From Antedon mediterranea (Eukaryota; Echinodermata; Crinoidea; Comatulida; Antedonidae), in NCBI RefSeq assembly GCF_964355755.1, contig NC_092677.1, positions 27,562,101 through 27,622,100 of the forward strand: DNA of 60,000 bases, written 5' to 3'. The notes beneath the pieces are model-generated. The model saw only the letters and a program-made list of their open reading frames with translations, searched no databases and was not told the origin of the DNA. Made by a program: the position numbers and the translations under genes. Shown one piece after another: positions 50,534 to 60,000 of this stretch. Position 1 is the first letter of the stretch, and every line of letters starts with the position of its first letter.

Positions 50534-52452
50534 AGAGAGCCGTTAAGCTGCCTGTGCATGCAAAAACAACAGAGAATAAGTTGACATTACAGTGGAGTGC
50601 AGCACGTAAATCGGACACAAATATTACGACCATAGTGGATATACCTCGCGAACTGACCAAGGTAAACGATCGTGATACTCCCAATTCGCTGACTTCTTCC
50701 TCTGACAGCGACCTCTTTGACCCAGGGTTGAATTCTTGTGTCACTCTAAAACAAAATATAGAAACAAATAACTTGAACAATTTGAAAGATAGGAAGTCAG
50801 AAACAGATTTAGATGATCGCAAATGTGTGAACGAAACAGAGCGTCTCAAATCGGATTTATTGATATCAGAAGCAAATTTACTGATATCGGACGATAAAAA
50901 ATCAGAAAGTGAAAAGAAATTGGAAGAGAATGTAACAGCAGACAGTACAACATCAAACGATAGAAAAGAATCTCAAAGTGATTTAGGATCTTGTAATAGG
51001 ACTAATAATAATTGCGATGATCAACATCCACAGTTAATTGCACCCGCGTCTGCGAGTAGTTCAACGGCAGTGGCTAGTTCTGAGTTGTGCGTATCGAGCC
51101 CACTTATTGTGTCACCATCCCCAGACATGGAAATAAAGAGTGACCTACGTGGAGAAAACAAAGAAAATATCACACTAGGAATGTCTCATGATCAGTCAGT
51201 CGAACACAGAACGTACACGGACCACGCTGATTCAGAGCGAATGCTTGAAATTACGAATAGTCATCCAATTGAATATGAATTTGCATTGAACAGTACACTT
51301 ACTGAAAAACATGTATCTAGCATAGATGATAAAAAGACATTACAGGAACCAGTTGATGTATGTGCAATCTCTGAGACTTTCACATCAACTGATAGTATAA
51401 CTGGAGAATTTGCGGCGCAAAGCTCTCCGGTCGAGGAACAAGATCGACGAGACTCTTCTACAAGTCCAACGTCGGTAGCGAGTAGCGGAAGTAAAGACCT
51501 GTCGGTAAAACATCATCATAAAAAGCATAGAGACCGACACAAAAAGAAACGCCATAAAGACCATTCGCATTCTAATCACAAAAGCGGTGGTATGGTGAAA
51601 ACGGAAAAAGAGGAAACAATTAGAATACGTGAAGAAACGTCGTTGGTAGGAAACATTCCACAGGCCACAATGGAAGTGGATGAACGATCATTGACAGCTG
51701 GCAAACAACCAAAGCAGGCCAATGACACGCCAAGGGAATACTACATTGTTACCTCTCCAACGTCAAGTAGTAACGATGCTGGAGAAATAAAATCATTATT
51801 ACTTAAAATCCGAGGGCCTGGCTCGGTTAAGCATAAAGAAGCAACAAACTCTAGTGGAGAATCGGGTAGAAATACAGATTCGGAAGATGCGCCTTTTGAC
51901 CAATCGGAATTAAAAAACATTGAATCCAATTTTAATGACAATGATCGGAAAATAGAAAATATCGGTGAAACGTCCACGTCTCACGGTAAAAGTTCACCGA
52001 AGCCAGACGTAGTAGAAGAGAAAACACACAAACCTACAAGATCGTTACGATCAAATACCTCACAGTTAAACAATGATACTGAAAATGTTGACAAAGAACC
52101 GGTTTTAAATCAACCAATGACTAGAAGTCGTAAGAGTCAACAACAGGATACAGTAGAAACAAATCAAATTGAATCGCATCCACGTAAGCGAAAGATTGCA
52201 CGACCGAGAATTGTACAGGAAGAACCGATTATACCGTCACCCCCTTTACACCCCACCCAACATGAACGATTTTTAAATTCGATGAAATTGTTTGTAAACA
52301 TCAGGGAAAGAATAGCTGCACGTCAATCGCAGCTGTTCTCGGTACAACCTAAGTTGAGGGCGCCAAATGCTTATCATGAATACTTGATGCATAGGAAGTC
52401 ATATTTGCTGCAAACAAGTCCAAAGTCAAAGGTCAATACAGTTGTACCACAG
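50534..52452 (+). CDS. ANKRD11/12: ANKRD11/12-like coding exon 7, large central exon (residues 292-931)
   Basis: Acceptor TTTTTCTTTCAG, donor CACAG|GTATGT, 1919 nt, phase 1 in and 0 out. It encodes a long, polar, probably disordered region rich in Ser, Asp, Glu, Lys and Asn. Visible landmarks are a KEN tripeptide at 501-503, a His/Lys cluster KHHHKKHRDRHKKKRHKD at about 617-634, LLLKIRGPG near 711-719, MTRSRK near 820 and PRKRKIARPR near 842. The last part (HERFLNSMKLFVNIRERIAA onward, about 868-918, with YHEYLMHRKSYL) opens the conserved C-terminal domain. In vertebrates the matching exon is several times longer; the placement and the Lys-rich composition are shared. The frame runs on 55 codons into the intron if unspliced, which is probably chance. 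Confidence 0.96.
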
Positions 52453-52948
52453 GTATGTATAATACATTGCTGGCTTTTTAGTCATTCACATTTCTTTTCG
52501 TGTATGGTAGAGTATTGCCATTGTGTGGTGTACTGGTTAATATGGATTTCCAGGGTAAAATTAAGTGCCAAACACTGCTTAAGTATTGTACTGGACTCAA
52601 GGAAATTTGAACTATAAACATGCTTTTCATTATTACCTTCAAATTTAGCACTTTTTTTATTTGGAGGGCATTGTGAAAGAAATTTGTAGTAGGTTTTAGT
52701 GTACTAGTTAATGGACTACAGCATTCAGAGTTAAATTAAGTATACCAAACAAACCAGGAATTTATTTTTTCTGTATCATGATAATACCAGACTAAAGAAG
52801 ACTAAGAACAAACCAAATCATTTGAGCTATGCTGAAATGCACATAATAAACAGATATTAATTATTAAAAGATTTCAAAGCATGTGCTTGAGTATAAAAAC
52901 TTAGCTTTGTTTGTAACCACTTTATCTCACTTTTTTTGGTGAATTTAG
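52453..52948 (+). other. Intron 7 (496 bp)
   Basis: GTATGT donor; acceptor TGAATTTAG. No repeat or exon is seen. Retention would add a short hydrophobic tail and end at 52617. Confidence 0.85.
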
Positions 52949-53047
52949 TTAAGTGCGCCAGAAGATTTGTACGACATCTTGAAAGTCACCTTCATGGAAC
53001 AAGAGAAAGAACGTCACAGATTGAGAACTAGGCATTGTATAGAAAGG
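52949..53047 (+). CDS. ANKRD11/12: ANKRD11/12-like coding exon 8 (residues 932-964)
   Basis: Acceptor GAATTTAG, donor AAAG|GGTAGGT (GT at 53048), 99 nt, phase 0 both sides. It encodes LSAPEDLYDILKVTFMEQEK and ERHRLRTRHCIER. The family has a similar LF-EQE...KL-LQHSIERE-type helix at this point in the C-terminal domain. It is too short to stand on length alone and is supported by phase and homology. Confidence 0.92.
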
Positions 53048-54881
53048 GTAGGTGCAACTATTAACCATTGCAAACATTTGCTTTGGTTGCAATCGTTTTA
53101 AAATATTAATTTAAACGATTACAATGTCATTAGTATAACTCATCCACAAAGGATCCGGCCTGCAAGTAAAACACGCATTAATCATGTTAACAAATAACAT
53201 AAATAGAAATATTTTAACTATAATTTGAATACATAAAATATTTTTTGTATGTGATAAATCATGACGGTTTTATACATTGATTCTACCGTTCTATCACCAA
53301 TTCTTTGCTAATTCCATTCAATCTACGAGTGAAGTGATGCAGTCGTCATGGTGATTCCATTTAGTCAATACAATGACCATAATTAGATGTAGTCTTCAAC
53401 ATTCAATCAGCTCTTCCAATCAGCCAGTTCAACTTTGTTCACGATCAAGAAAATAAATATTACTTAAAGCGGGCCAACGCTTGATGAACTTTTTTGATCC
53501 TACTTTGATTCATATTATTTGTGTAGAGCAGTTTTCTAGACCACCAAGCTTATGTCAAATTCTCAAGTAATTCTTTGGTGGGTCTGGGGCTATGAACACC
53601 TGACTAATTTACATCTGGAGGTTGTCAGTTTAAGTTGCATCCAAGAAATACTTCCCTAAATTTATTTATTTGATATGCTTCACTCACGAAAAAAGCTATG
53701 GTGTGGTCAAGTATAAACATTAAACAAAAACAGAAAGATATAATGTATATAAAAGTTAATAAGTTAATGTATTGAGTATTTGGTAACAGCACCTTCATCA
53801 ACATGTTTATGATATTCATATCAATGTCATTCATGTAACAACATTACCCATGATGCATACAATGTTATATTTTCTGTAAATAATGCTCTGTTACCTAATG
53901 ATTCATTTATAATGTCGCAGACTTTTCATTAACTGCCCAGAAACTGTATAAAAAATAATCTTTAATAAATAAATAAATCACATTAATTATTGTCTAGGCC
54001 ATATTAAAAAAAAAAACACTTTATCATCTATATGCATATATATTTGCATATATATTTTTATCTATAAAAAACCATGCAAATTCACTCCTTTTATTGTAAT
54101 ATTATGTATTTGCTATGTAACTTAAAGACACCTTCCCTACAATTTGTGACGTTTTGTAAAAATAGTACATATATATTACTTTAAAAACATTAAATCAGGT
54201 CATTCCTTGTCTTAAATGTACGTTTTATGGTAAATTATGATAAAAAGTGAGAAACAATGCACTACCTAAGTAGCTCACGGCGACTGACCTCTCGTGGACG
54301 GTCTTTAGGCCTAGCCTAGCTAGGTTTAGTTTTGTAGGCCTAGCTGGTAAACATCGGTAACGTACGAACATCGTACGCTAGCTATATACCTAGCCTGACG
54401 TTGTATAGTTGCTGCATTTATTGTCTTTCTATTTTTGCCAGACTCCGTTGATACAAATTGGGGAAAACCCGGTATTTTCGCTGAAAAGTTAGGAGTCTTC
54501 CATTTGTTTTGGCCTCGCGATCGATCGAAAAGTGGGTTAATTACAGAAGAAAAGCATAAATATCAATCCGTGCGCAATGCATTTTGGGATTTATAGCGGG
54601 CCGCTATAATTATTAGAATCGACTTATTTTTCACATTTTTAACCATTTAAAGACGAAAAAAGTTATCGCAATAGGACCATATAGTATTATTTTTACATTA
54701 AATATAGTTTGTGATCTTAAAATAAATCTAAAAAACGTAGGGAAGGTGTCTTTAAATTACATCTATTTTTCCAATCAGAAATATTTATGTATGGTTTAAT
54801 ACATACTGCAGTATTACAATTTTTTATCTATTGTTTCATGAAAATCCATATAAATTTCTATTTTCTGCTTGTTGTTTACAG
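53048..54881 (+). other. Intron 8 (1.8 kb)
   Basis: GTAGGT donor; acceptor GTTGTTTACAG. About one third is a TTAA-flanked inverted-repeat element (54122-54755). The remainder is AT-rich without an exon. Confidence 0.85.
54122..54755. mobile_element. TTAA-flanked inverted-repeat element, 634 bp
   Basis: TTAAAGACACCTTCCCTAC at the left (54122-54140) and the exact reverse complement GTAGGGAAGGTGTCTTTAA at the right form 19-bp inverted repeats, of which the outer TTAA may be the target duplication. The interior has AGGCCTAGCCTAGCTAGG, a CGCGATCGATCG patch and GCGGGCCGC, higher in CpG than its surroundings. No transposase frame. TTAA targeting resembles piggyBac, but the ends lack its usual CCY start, so the superfamily is open. 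Confidence 0.8.
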
Positions 54882-55022
54882 GAAAAATTGATGTTAGCTG
54901 TTGAACAGGACATTGTCCGAGTGCATGGCCGGGCAGCGAGAGCAGGAGCCAATCAGACGATTCCATACAGTGCATGTTCATTCCTCAAGGATTTGGAGAT
55001 TTACAACATGCCAGACCCTGTG
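54882..55022 (+). CDS. ANKRD11/12: ANKRD11/12-like coding exon 9 (residues 965-1011)
   Basis: Acceptor TGTTTACAG, donor GTG|GTAAGT, 141 nt, phase 0 both sides. EKLMLAVEQDIVRVHGRAAR (965-984) and AGANQTIPYSACSFLKDLEI (985-1004) match the very conserved EQE-LRVH-RAARTLANQT-PFSAC block of ANKRD11/12. This is one of the clearest exons for family assignment. In vertebrate ANKRD11 it falls in the C-terminal repression domain. Confidence 0.97.
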
Positions 55023-55721
55023 GTAAGTTAACATTTACAAGCAACGTGGTCTCGCCGCCGTTGCCGCCAAAAACGTCAACATATGTCTCAATTCAAAGTT
55101 ATTTATGTCCCGTGATTTATTATGAATTTATATGTGATAAGATGGTGAGCTAATGACCAGAAACTTTTACATTAGGTGAATTTTTACACTACGTTGCAGA
55201 CAATCAATCATTTTGCAAATTAATATAAGAAAAATTGATTAAAAAAAAACATTGACATTTTCACCAACTAAAATAAATAATGATCTAAGCTATTAAGAAC
55301 ACCTAAATCTTACAGAAAGTGAGAAACAAAAAAAAAAGCAGAAAGATTAAACAATCTAAAATCTGACAGTGTCATCTATCAACTCACTTTATATTGCATT
55401 ATTTCTCTATAAGCATTTTGTCCATTACAGTAATATACAATTGATTATCATTCAATGATGATCAAATTGAAACGTTGAATCTTCACTTTCTTTCATTTTT
55501 TAAATATAATTGGGATTTCAAACAGCCTAATATCAACTAGCTTCTGACACACCTTTTTTGAGGTCCCAAATGATCAGCAATTGCTGGATGGATCACCCTC
55601 ATTAAATATGGTTCAAATAAAATTTAAAAAAATACTTTTTCCCGCTAGAAGGGTTACCCTTTCAAATTAAGCAAAATAAATATTACAAACATTGATTTAT
55701 AAATATTATTAAATTACGTAG
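55023..55721 (+). other. Intron 9 (699 bp)
   Basis: GTAAGT donor; acceptor TTACGTAG. It contains A-rich runs and no recognised repeat or exon. Confidence 0.85.
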
Positions 55722-56297
<576 letters not shown>

Positions 56298-56477
56298 GAG
56301 GACCTTTTAAGACGTCATGAACATGAGGCTTCGTCCTTGTACGCAATTCAAAAGTTAGAGTGGGAGACGAGGCTACAGGAGCTACATCAATGGGATGTCA
56401 AGAGCCCACCAACAATCAACCGAACACACGTCCCTGTGGTCCTAGTTGATAGAGACTTTGATCTGCTACCAGCCTAG
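56298..56477 (+). CDS. ANKRD11/12: ANKRD11/12-like coding exon 11, C-terminus and stop (residues 1045-1103)
   Basis: Acceptor TTTTCTTAG, 180 nt including TAG at 56475-56477. EDLLRRHEHEASSLYAIQKL (1045-1064) and EWETRLQEL match the family's LL-RQ-HEA-AL-AVQRLEWQ-KLQEL helix. The protein ends VDRDFDLLPA, as ANKRD11/12 end in a DF-LLPA-type tail. The region HQWDVKSPPTINRTHVPVVL is more variable. The last six codons and the stop lie in a repeat unit that recurs in the 3' UTR. Confidence 0.97.
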   Translation, partial: EDLLRRHEHEASSLYAIQKLEWETRLQELHQWDVKSPPTINRTHVPVVLVDRDFDLLPA

Positions 56478-56760
56478 AGTTCAATATGGGATTGTAGATG
56501 ATGATGTAGATTGATGAGCCATAAACTGAACATGACTCCCTCTCATCATACTGAGAGGTTTGATCTGCTACTAGCCTAGAGTTCAATATGTGTTTGTACA
56601 ACCATACACTGAACATGTCTCCCTCTCATTATAGCGAGAGGTTTGATCTGCTACTAGCCTAGAGTTCAATATGTGTGTACGAGTCGGTGTGAAATAACTG
56701 GCACCAAAACACCCTGGTTGTCCTCGTTGACTTTACTACTAGCCTAGAGTTGAGTCGGTG
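56451..56760 (+). repeat. Imperfect tandem repeat spanning the stop codon and early 3' UTR
   Basis: The core TTGATCTGCTACYAGCCTAG followed by AGTTCAATATG starts at 56458, 56560 and 56643; a fourth, decayed copy (CTACTAGCCTAGAGTTGAG) lies near 56738. Copy 1 contains the final codons and TAG. Between the cores, CTGAACATGWCTCCCTCTCA also repeats. Copies 2 and 3 could still spell FDLLLA and a stop. Confidence 0.88.
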
Positions 56761-57596
56761 TAGTATGTGGTTCAATCAAGGAATTTAGCTTGGCAAAAGA
56801 TTAAATTAACAGCAACAGAATAGGTGTACCTTCCTTCGCAAACATCGAAACTTAATAATCAAAGAATGTAATATCAGATGTATGTATGTGGTATTATAAA
56901 AAAAAAGGTATATTGTAGCAAAGAGCAGATTTGTCCAATATTACAATATTCTATCTTTGGCAAAACATACATGTGGTTAAACATTTTAAATATCTGACAT
57001 TTTAACATATACAGTATAGTTAATTGAATTACAAATAGTTGTTTTAAAATAAAGATCTGATATTTCTCTAATATTATATATAAATATGACATCCAAAGAA
57101 CTAATATGTTAGAGGTAACGCTTATAAGTTACTGTGATTCACTTACGACTGTCCACTAGTGTTGTATGGGATAGATACGCTACGTATTATAACACGTTCT
57201 TAGAGGCAGGTGCATGGTTAGTATATCAGATACATTTGATAATGCATGATTGAATTGGATATAATTAATTAGAGAATGAGTTACCATGAAGAGGTAAACA
57301 TCTGCAAAGTGTGTTATTAATGTGTGTATGTTACGTGTTAAATCTACTTTCAGATACAGAAAATGTGCATATTTTCCATATATGGTATGGAAAGTATCTT
57401 TTATACCTAGCCTCAGATATACAGAGAATTAACGACGTCAGATAACAATGTGTTGTTAGCACGTACTAAGTATTTCACAAATCCTTAGTCAGATTTTAAA
57501 ATCAAGTGTGTGATATTGTTACATTGTATTGGTACCTCTAGTGACGTGTCTAAATGGATATTATTAATGTATTTGGTTTTTGTTCAGGTTAACAAT

Positions 57597-57700
57597 GTCC
57601 TTATAAGGAGAATAATTTCTTTATAAGGATAATAGTTTCCTTATTAGGATAATAATTTCCTTAGGATAATATTTTCTTTATATGGGATAATGTTATCCTT
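57597..57700. repeat. Imperfect repeat of TTCCTTATAAGGATAATA units
   Basis: About five copies of a roughly 20-25 bp unit; several contain CCTTATAAGG-type palindromes (the first near 57601). The CC(A/T)6GG form resembles a serum-response CArG box, but in this repeated and probably transcribed context that is likely coincidental. Confidence 0.7.
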
Positions 57701-58731
57701 AAGTTATATGGGCTTAGGTAACCCATCACAATCATGGTTACATTTCTGTAATAGATGATTCATCCATAAAGTTTAAATTTATTGAAACCAAGAGTCATGA
57801 CATATTTTTGCTATTTAATTTATTTATTGTTAATTTTTGATTGATTTATTGTGTAACCAGAGTTACTTAATGTGCACACACTCATATAAATGATAATTAT
57901 AATCATTTTTAAGGATTTTAATTCTTATATAAAGTTACATTGCACATGTTTTTGTTAATGAAAATAATTTGTTGAGAGCAACCGAGGATAGCTGTAATTG
58001 AGCCGTTCACTGTACAATTGTTGTATATATTCTGTGTACATATTAGAGAGATGTATTTTTGCAGATAAGTCCTGTGTTGTGTTAAAATGCTACAAACATG
58101 ACAAATTGCCTTAAATTCTTGTTCAATATTTTCTTTTTTTTTTGGTAAAATCTTTTGAAAGTTACTAATTATTTTACTGCATGATTGAGATTAATTCTTA
58201 CAATCTGCAATTGCAGAATTTTTTTCGATTATTTTTGAAAAACTATACAAGGGGGTTTTAATTAGTTTGAATGATTGATTTATGATCAACATGAATAAAT
58301 AAATAAATATTTGTAAGAGGCCATGTTCTATTATCCTCAGTGATTATATACAAGAATTTGGAAACTTTTGAGAGAGTTTTCAGATTTTCATAGTCTGTTA
58401 TTATCAACTGTATATTCTACCCATTTGAAACCTGTCTGATCATTTGTATATTAGTTTAATTGTGTGTTATGTTTTAGTATCATCTTCTCTCCCCACTTGG
58501 TTATTATATGTTAAATGTTATTGCTCTACTGATACTGCCATCGATCGGTACCGATTTACAATTAATATTGATGTGGTTTTTTCCCCTGATTTTATAACCT
58601 TGTTTGTTTAAAAACTTTGCTAATTTTTGTTTCATCATCAATAATTTTGATTGTTTTATATAATATGTCTGTGTCATTAATTGTATTTGTTAACAGTAAT
58701 TAAGGTTTTTAACCTACCCTTAAACCTTCGT

Positions 58732-58886
58732 TCCCACTAGGATGTAACAAAGGACGTAAGCTGCAACGCAGTCAAATTGACCAATGACAAGCGCCAGTTC
58801 GAATAAAACATCGCTTTTGATTGGTCAATTTGCTTGCATTGCATCTTACATCCTTGTATTGCGTCCTAGTGGGAACCTATCCTTTA
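58732..58886. mobile_element. CCAAT-bearing MITE, family B copy 3
   Basis: TTCGTTCCCACTAGGATGTA at the left and GCGTCCTAGTGGGAACCTAT at the right are imperfect inverted repeats. Inside, AATTGACCAATGACAAGCG faces TGATTGGTCAATTTG, as in the other copies. It lies in the presumed 3' UTR. Confidence 0.8.
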
Positions 58887-58950
58887 GCAAACATTACTTT
58901 ATTTGACCAAATAACATTTTAGATTTTTTAAACCTACAACTTAATTGCTC

Positions 58951-59010
58951 AAGAACTAGAATCATATTTCTGCTATGGTCAAGAACTAGAATCATATTTC
59001 TGCTATGGTC
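58951..59010. repeat. Exact 30-bp tandem duplication
   Basis: AAGAACTAGAATCATATTTC plus TGCTATGGTC occurs twice head to tail with no mismatch, which suggests a recent duplication. Confidence 0.95.
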
Positions 59011-59217
59011 ATATAAACAAATGGTAATGCATGTGCAACACAGTGTTCGTATATATCTTCAGGAACTTTCATTAGTTGAGCTTAAGGAATATAAGTTGAG
59101 GGTAAAGAAAATCAGAAAGGTATACTGTTACCATACAGTGTGACAACCCAAACCATCTTGTTTTTAGAGAGTGGATGTACACAACGTTGGTGTGCAGGCA
59201 ATTTGGCCCAGCCTTCC

Positions 59218-59223
59218 AATAAA
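59218..59223 (+). terminator. Candidate poly(A) signal AATAAA
   Basis: CCAATAAAGCTTTTG is followed by a T-rich and GT-containing stretch (TTTTTATTTGTATTGTCT) within 40 bases, a reasonable downstream element. It is one of several candidates. Confidence 0.45.
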
Positions 59224-59469
59224 GCTTTTGTTAACTTTTTATTTGTATTGTCTAAAAGTTTTAGCACTTTACAATTGCGAGGTTTTATGACTGTATATAT
59301 TCATTAGTCGTTGGTTCTATTAATTGTACATAAATTAATAATAATCGATCACTTGATTATTGATTGATTGATTGATTGACAGCCGCTTTTGTTCAAATCA
59401 ATAATTTCCATGTCTGATATTTATGGAATCTGCTTCATAATCAACATTTCTGTTATAGGAAATATGATA

Positions 59470-59475
59470 AATAAA
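59470..59475 (+). terminator. Candidate poly(A) signal AATAAA (best downstream context)
   Basis: GATAAATAAAAAG is followed about 25 bases later by a GT-rich block (ATGTCTCGTTGTGTTTTATT), the classic downstream element. It would give a 3' UTR of about 3 kb. Confidence 0.5.
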
Positions 59476-59500
59476 AAGAAAACTCATGTCGTCACAATAT

Positions 59501-60000
59501 GTCTCGTTGTGTTTTATTCATGAATGTAACAGTTTAAACATTGGGTGGCGTACATTCGTCAGAAAAATTTTTTGCTACCTCTCCCTTTTGATTGGACTAT
59601 TAGTTTTAGAGGGACCTCAATCCTCAGTTTATATACACTGTATATGAATAATCCCATCCTCATCAAGTTTAATCCCAGCCTCTACTTTAGGCTAAATATT
59701 GTCACATGATTTTCGAAAAATTTCCATTGTTAAAATTAAGTGTAATTTCACCCCATAAAGACCCTACCCAGACCCCAGAGTTAGATGATACTAATTAGTT
59801 GGTATTTGTTTTTTAAAATTTCAATTTAAGTTATGGCATGAAGTAAAATTGTATGTATAGGTCACTGGTAGTATTTCTACAATTTTATAAATTCAAATAA
59901 AAAAGATTACTTTAAAAACAATTTTAATTAATGTGCGTAAAACCATTTCGACAGGGAGTTACAACTCCCTGATTTTGACAAGAAAAAGTGAAACATTTTA
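59501..60000. other. Downstream flank, nothing recognised
   Basis: AT-rich sequence with no supported exon or repeat. A short palindrome AGGGAGTTACAACTCCCT lies at about 59955-59972. Confidence 0.6.

Larger units (their letters stand above)
56478..59500 (+). other. Probable 3' UTR and gene end
   Basis: After the stop there is no further coding exon. The stretch contains the stop-codon repeat, a short imperfect repeat at 57597-57700, family B copy 3 (58732-58886) and an exact 30-bp duplication (58951-59010). AATAAA occurs at 57048, about 58294, 59218 and 59470, so several 3' ends are possible. Whether the transcript spans all of it cannot be seen from sequence. Confidence 0.5.

Noticed and set aside
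50436-50849. 137-residue open frame on the - strand
   Set aside because: It lies antisense to the well-supported exon 7 and has no family resemblance.
52453-52617. Read-through of exon 7 into a 55-residue hydrophobic tail
   Set aside because: A consensus donor at 52453 and exons 8-11 encoding the conserved C-terminus show that splicing is the normal form; the open run is probably chance.

Overview
The window is eukaryotic, AT-rich animal DNA dominated by one long, intron-rich protein-coding gene on the + strand. All ten introns that separate its coding exons are GT-AG, and several are 8-9 kb long. The product is recognisable as the single invertebrate counterpart of the vertebrate chromatin co-regulators ANKRD11 and ANKRD12. 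The recurrent AGGCCTAG-type motif, the density of short inverted-repeat elements and the compact ANKRD11/12 form suggest an invertebrate deuterostome such as an echinoderm or hemichordate. This is inference; the species cannot be fixed from sequence alone.

Layout. Positions 1-11660 hold no coding exon I can support. This is either the 5' flank or, more likely, the first intron, because the first coding exon is preceded by a good splice acceptor. It carries several inverted-repeat transposons and small tandem repeats. Eleven coding exons then follow: 11830-11859, 14667-14760, 22811-22972, 31512-31721, 40689-40831, 49712-49946, 50534-52452, 52949-53047, 54882-55022, 55722-55820 and 56298-56477. 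Joined, they total 3312 nt with consistent splice phases and no internal stop, giving a predicted 1103-residue protein. The 3' UTR follows, with candidate poly(A) signals at 59218 and 59470.

Protein. Exons 1-3 give a basic N-terminus with two short blocks shared with ANKRD11/12 (ALKRKLFP-type and PLSERQQLALVLAMT). Exons 4-6 encode the ankyrin repeats. Exon 7 (1.9 kb) is the large low-complexity, charged and Ser-rich central exon, much shorter than its vertebrate counterpart. The end of exon 7 and exons 8-11 encode the conserved C-terminal domain, which ends in DFDLLPA. Vertebrate relatives act in the nucleus as transcriptional co-regulators; that role is carried over here by homology only.

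Repeats. Introns and flanks hold many nonautonomous DNA transposons, identified by terminal inverted repeats (TIRs) and target duplications. These include a TWA-target family with six copies, a family with internal CCAAT inverted repeats (three copies), a pogo/Tigger-like element, a Harbinger-like element inserted into a minisatellite, and elements with TIRs of 42 and 50 bp. There are three conspicuous minisatellites: 21 bp x 15, 69 bp x 33 and 21/42 bp x 10.

I found no clear undescribed multi-gene system. The most unusual signals are a chain of four touching upstream ORFs in the 5' leader, the last overlapping the start codon; reiteration of the terminal codons plus stop codon in the 3' UTR; and the block-duplicated 69-bp minisatellite in intron 3. 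No second protein-coding gene, tRNA, rRNA or CRISPR array was found.
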